Below are positions 5,524 to 5,896 of a DNA stretch of 5,896 nt, piece by piece. Positions within the stretch are counted from its first letter, which is position 1. The number at the start of each line of letters is the position of its first letter. Origin of the DNA: JBHIER01 sp046760705 [NCBI: bacterium] (GTDB lineage: Bacteria > JBHIER01 > G020348925); the NCBI GenBank assembly GCA_046760705.1, contig JBHIER010000236.1, positions 1-5,896 of the forward strand, in the 5' to 3' direction. The position numbers and the translations under genes are program-made. Below the pieces are notes generated by a model, which was not told where the DNA came from, did not search any database, and worked only from the letters and a program-made list of their open reading frames with translations.

Positions 5524-5896
5524 TCAACCCAGCTCAACGTATCCGATATACGGCAAATTCCGGAACTGCTCATCGTAGTCGATCCCATATCCGACCACAA
5601 ATCTATCAGGAATCGTAAAACCGAGATAGTCGACCTTCACCTCCACCTTGTGTCGATCGGGCTTGTCCAGCAGGGCGCAGATTCTCAAGCTCTTTGGCCT
5701 TCGCTGCGACAGCGTATCCCAAAGAAATTTGATGGACAGTCCGGTATCGACGATGTCTTCAATGAGAAGCACATCTCTCCCCTCGATAGAACCTCTCAGA
5801 TCTGAGACAACGGTGACCGTCCCCGAACTCTCCGTCCCCGAGCCGTAACTGGCCACAGCGATGAAATCGGCCGTAACGGGAACAGTCAACCGGCGC
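5524..5896 (-). CDS. hpt: Hypoxanthine phosphoribosyltransferase, C-terminal 123 aa (5' end outside window)
   Basis: Hpt transfers the phosphoribosyl group of PRPP to hypoxanthine (often guanine too), giving IMP or GMP. The frame is open through the right edge, and the TTG at 5889 is not a plausible start, because the family's N-terminal base-binding region is still missing. Visible residues begin RRLTVPVTADFIAVASYG, where the SYG of the mobile active-site loop is at 16-18. The PRPP-binding motif EDIVDTG lies at 46-52, and DKPDR at 77-81. The C-terminal purine-binding signature IPDRFVVGYGIDY occupies 95-107, followed by RNLPYIGYVEL. About the last two thirds of a normal protein of about 175-185 residues is present. 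It is the first visible gene of the purine cluster and supplies the IMP that PurA uses. Confidence 0.95.
   Translation of the reverse strand, partial: RRLTVPVTADFIAVASYGSGTESSGTVTVVSDLRGSIEGRDVLLIEDIVDTGLSIKFLWDTLSQRRPKSLRICALLDKPDRHKVEVKVDYLGFTIPDRFVVGYGIDYDEQFRNLPYIGYVELG

Overview
The window looks like an ordinary bacterial chromosome segment, probably from an uncultured or environmental lineage. Three things suggest this: tightly packed genes with clear Shine-Dalgarno sites, moderately GC-rich purine genes of standard bacterial type, and a gene-free gap full of short palindromic modules (TGTCATTCC, and CCCTGAAC/GTTCAGGG hairpins). From memory, such modules are scattered through many Desulfobacterota/Nitrospirota-like and other environmental genomes. 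That placement is a weak inference.

Layout, left to right. (1) Positions 1-1280, + strand: the C-terminal part of a large type III-restriction-like SF2 helicase/nuclease, cut by the left edge. It shows helicase motifs V and VI at the start and a PD-(D/E)XK-type nuclease signature near the end. (2) Positions 1271-1654: a convergent gap with a composite of direct and inverted repeats (MITE/REP-like), one arm of which supplies the stop codon of gene 1. (3) Positions 1655 to the right edge, all on the - strand and so transcribed right to left: hpt (5' end outside the window), purA, ade, and a small RDD-family membrane protein.

The three purine genes form one connected route. Ade deaminates adenine to hypoxanthine, Hpt joins hypoxanthine to PRPP to give IMP, and PurA commits IMP towards AMP via adenylosuccinate. 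Together they make an adenine-to-AMP salvage loop through IMP. purA and ade overlap by one base (TGATG), while hpt and purA are separated by 216 bp that could fold, in the transcript, into two consecutive stem-loops. This leader is the most interesting unexplained non-coding element.

I see no CRISPR array, tRNA, rRNA or transposase gene. I found no convincing new multi-gene system. The best leads are the edge-truncated restriction-like protein, the hpt-purA leader and the repeat composite.
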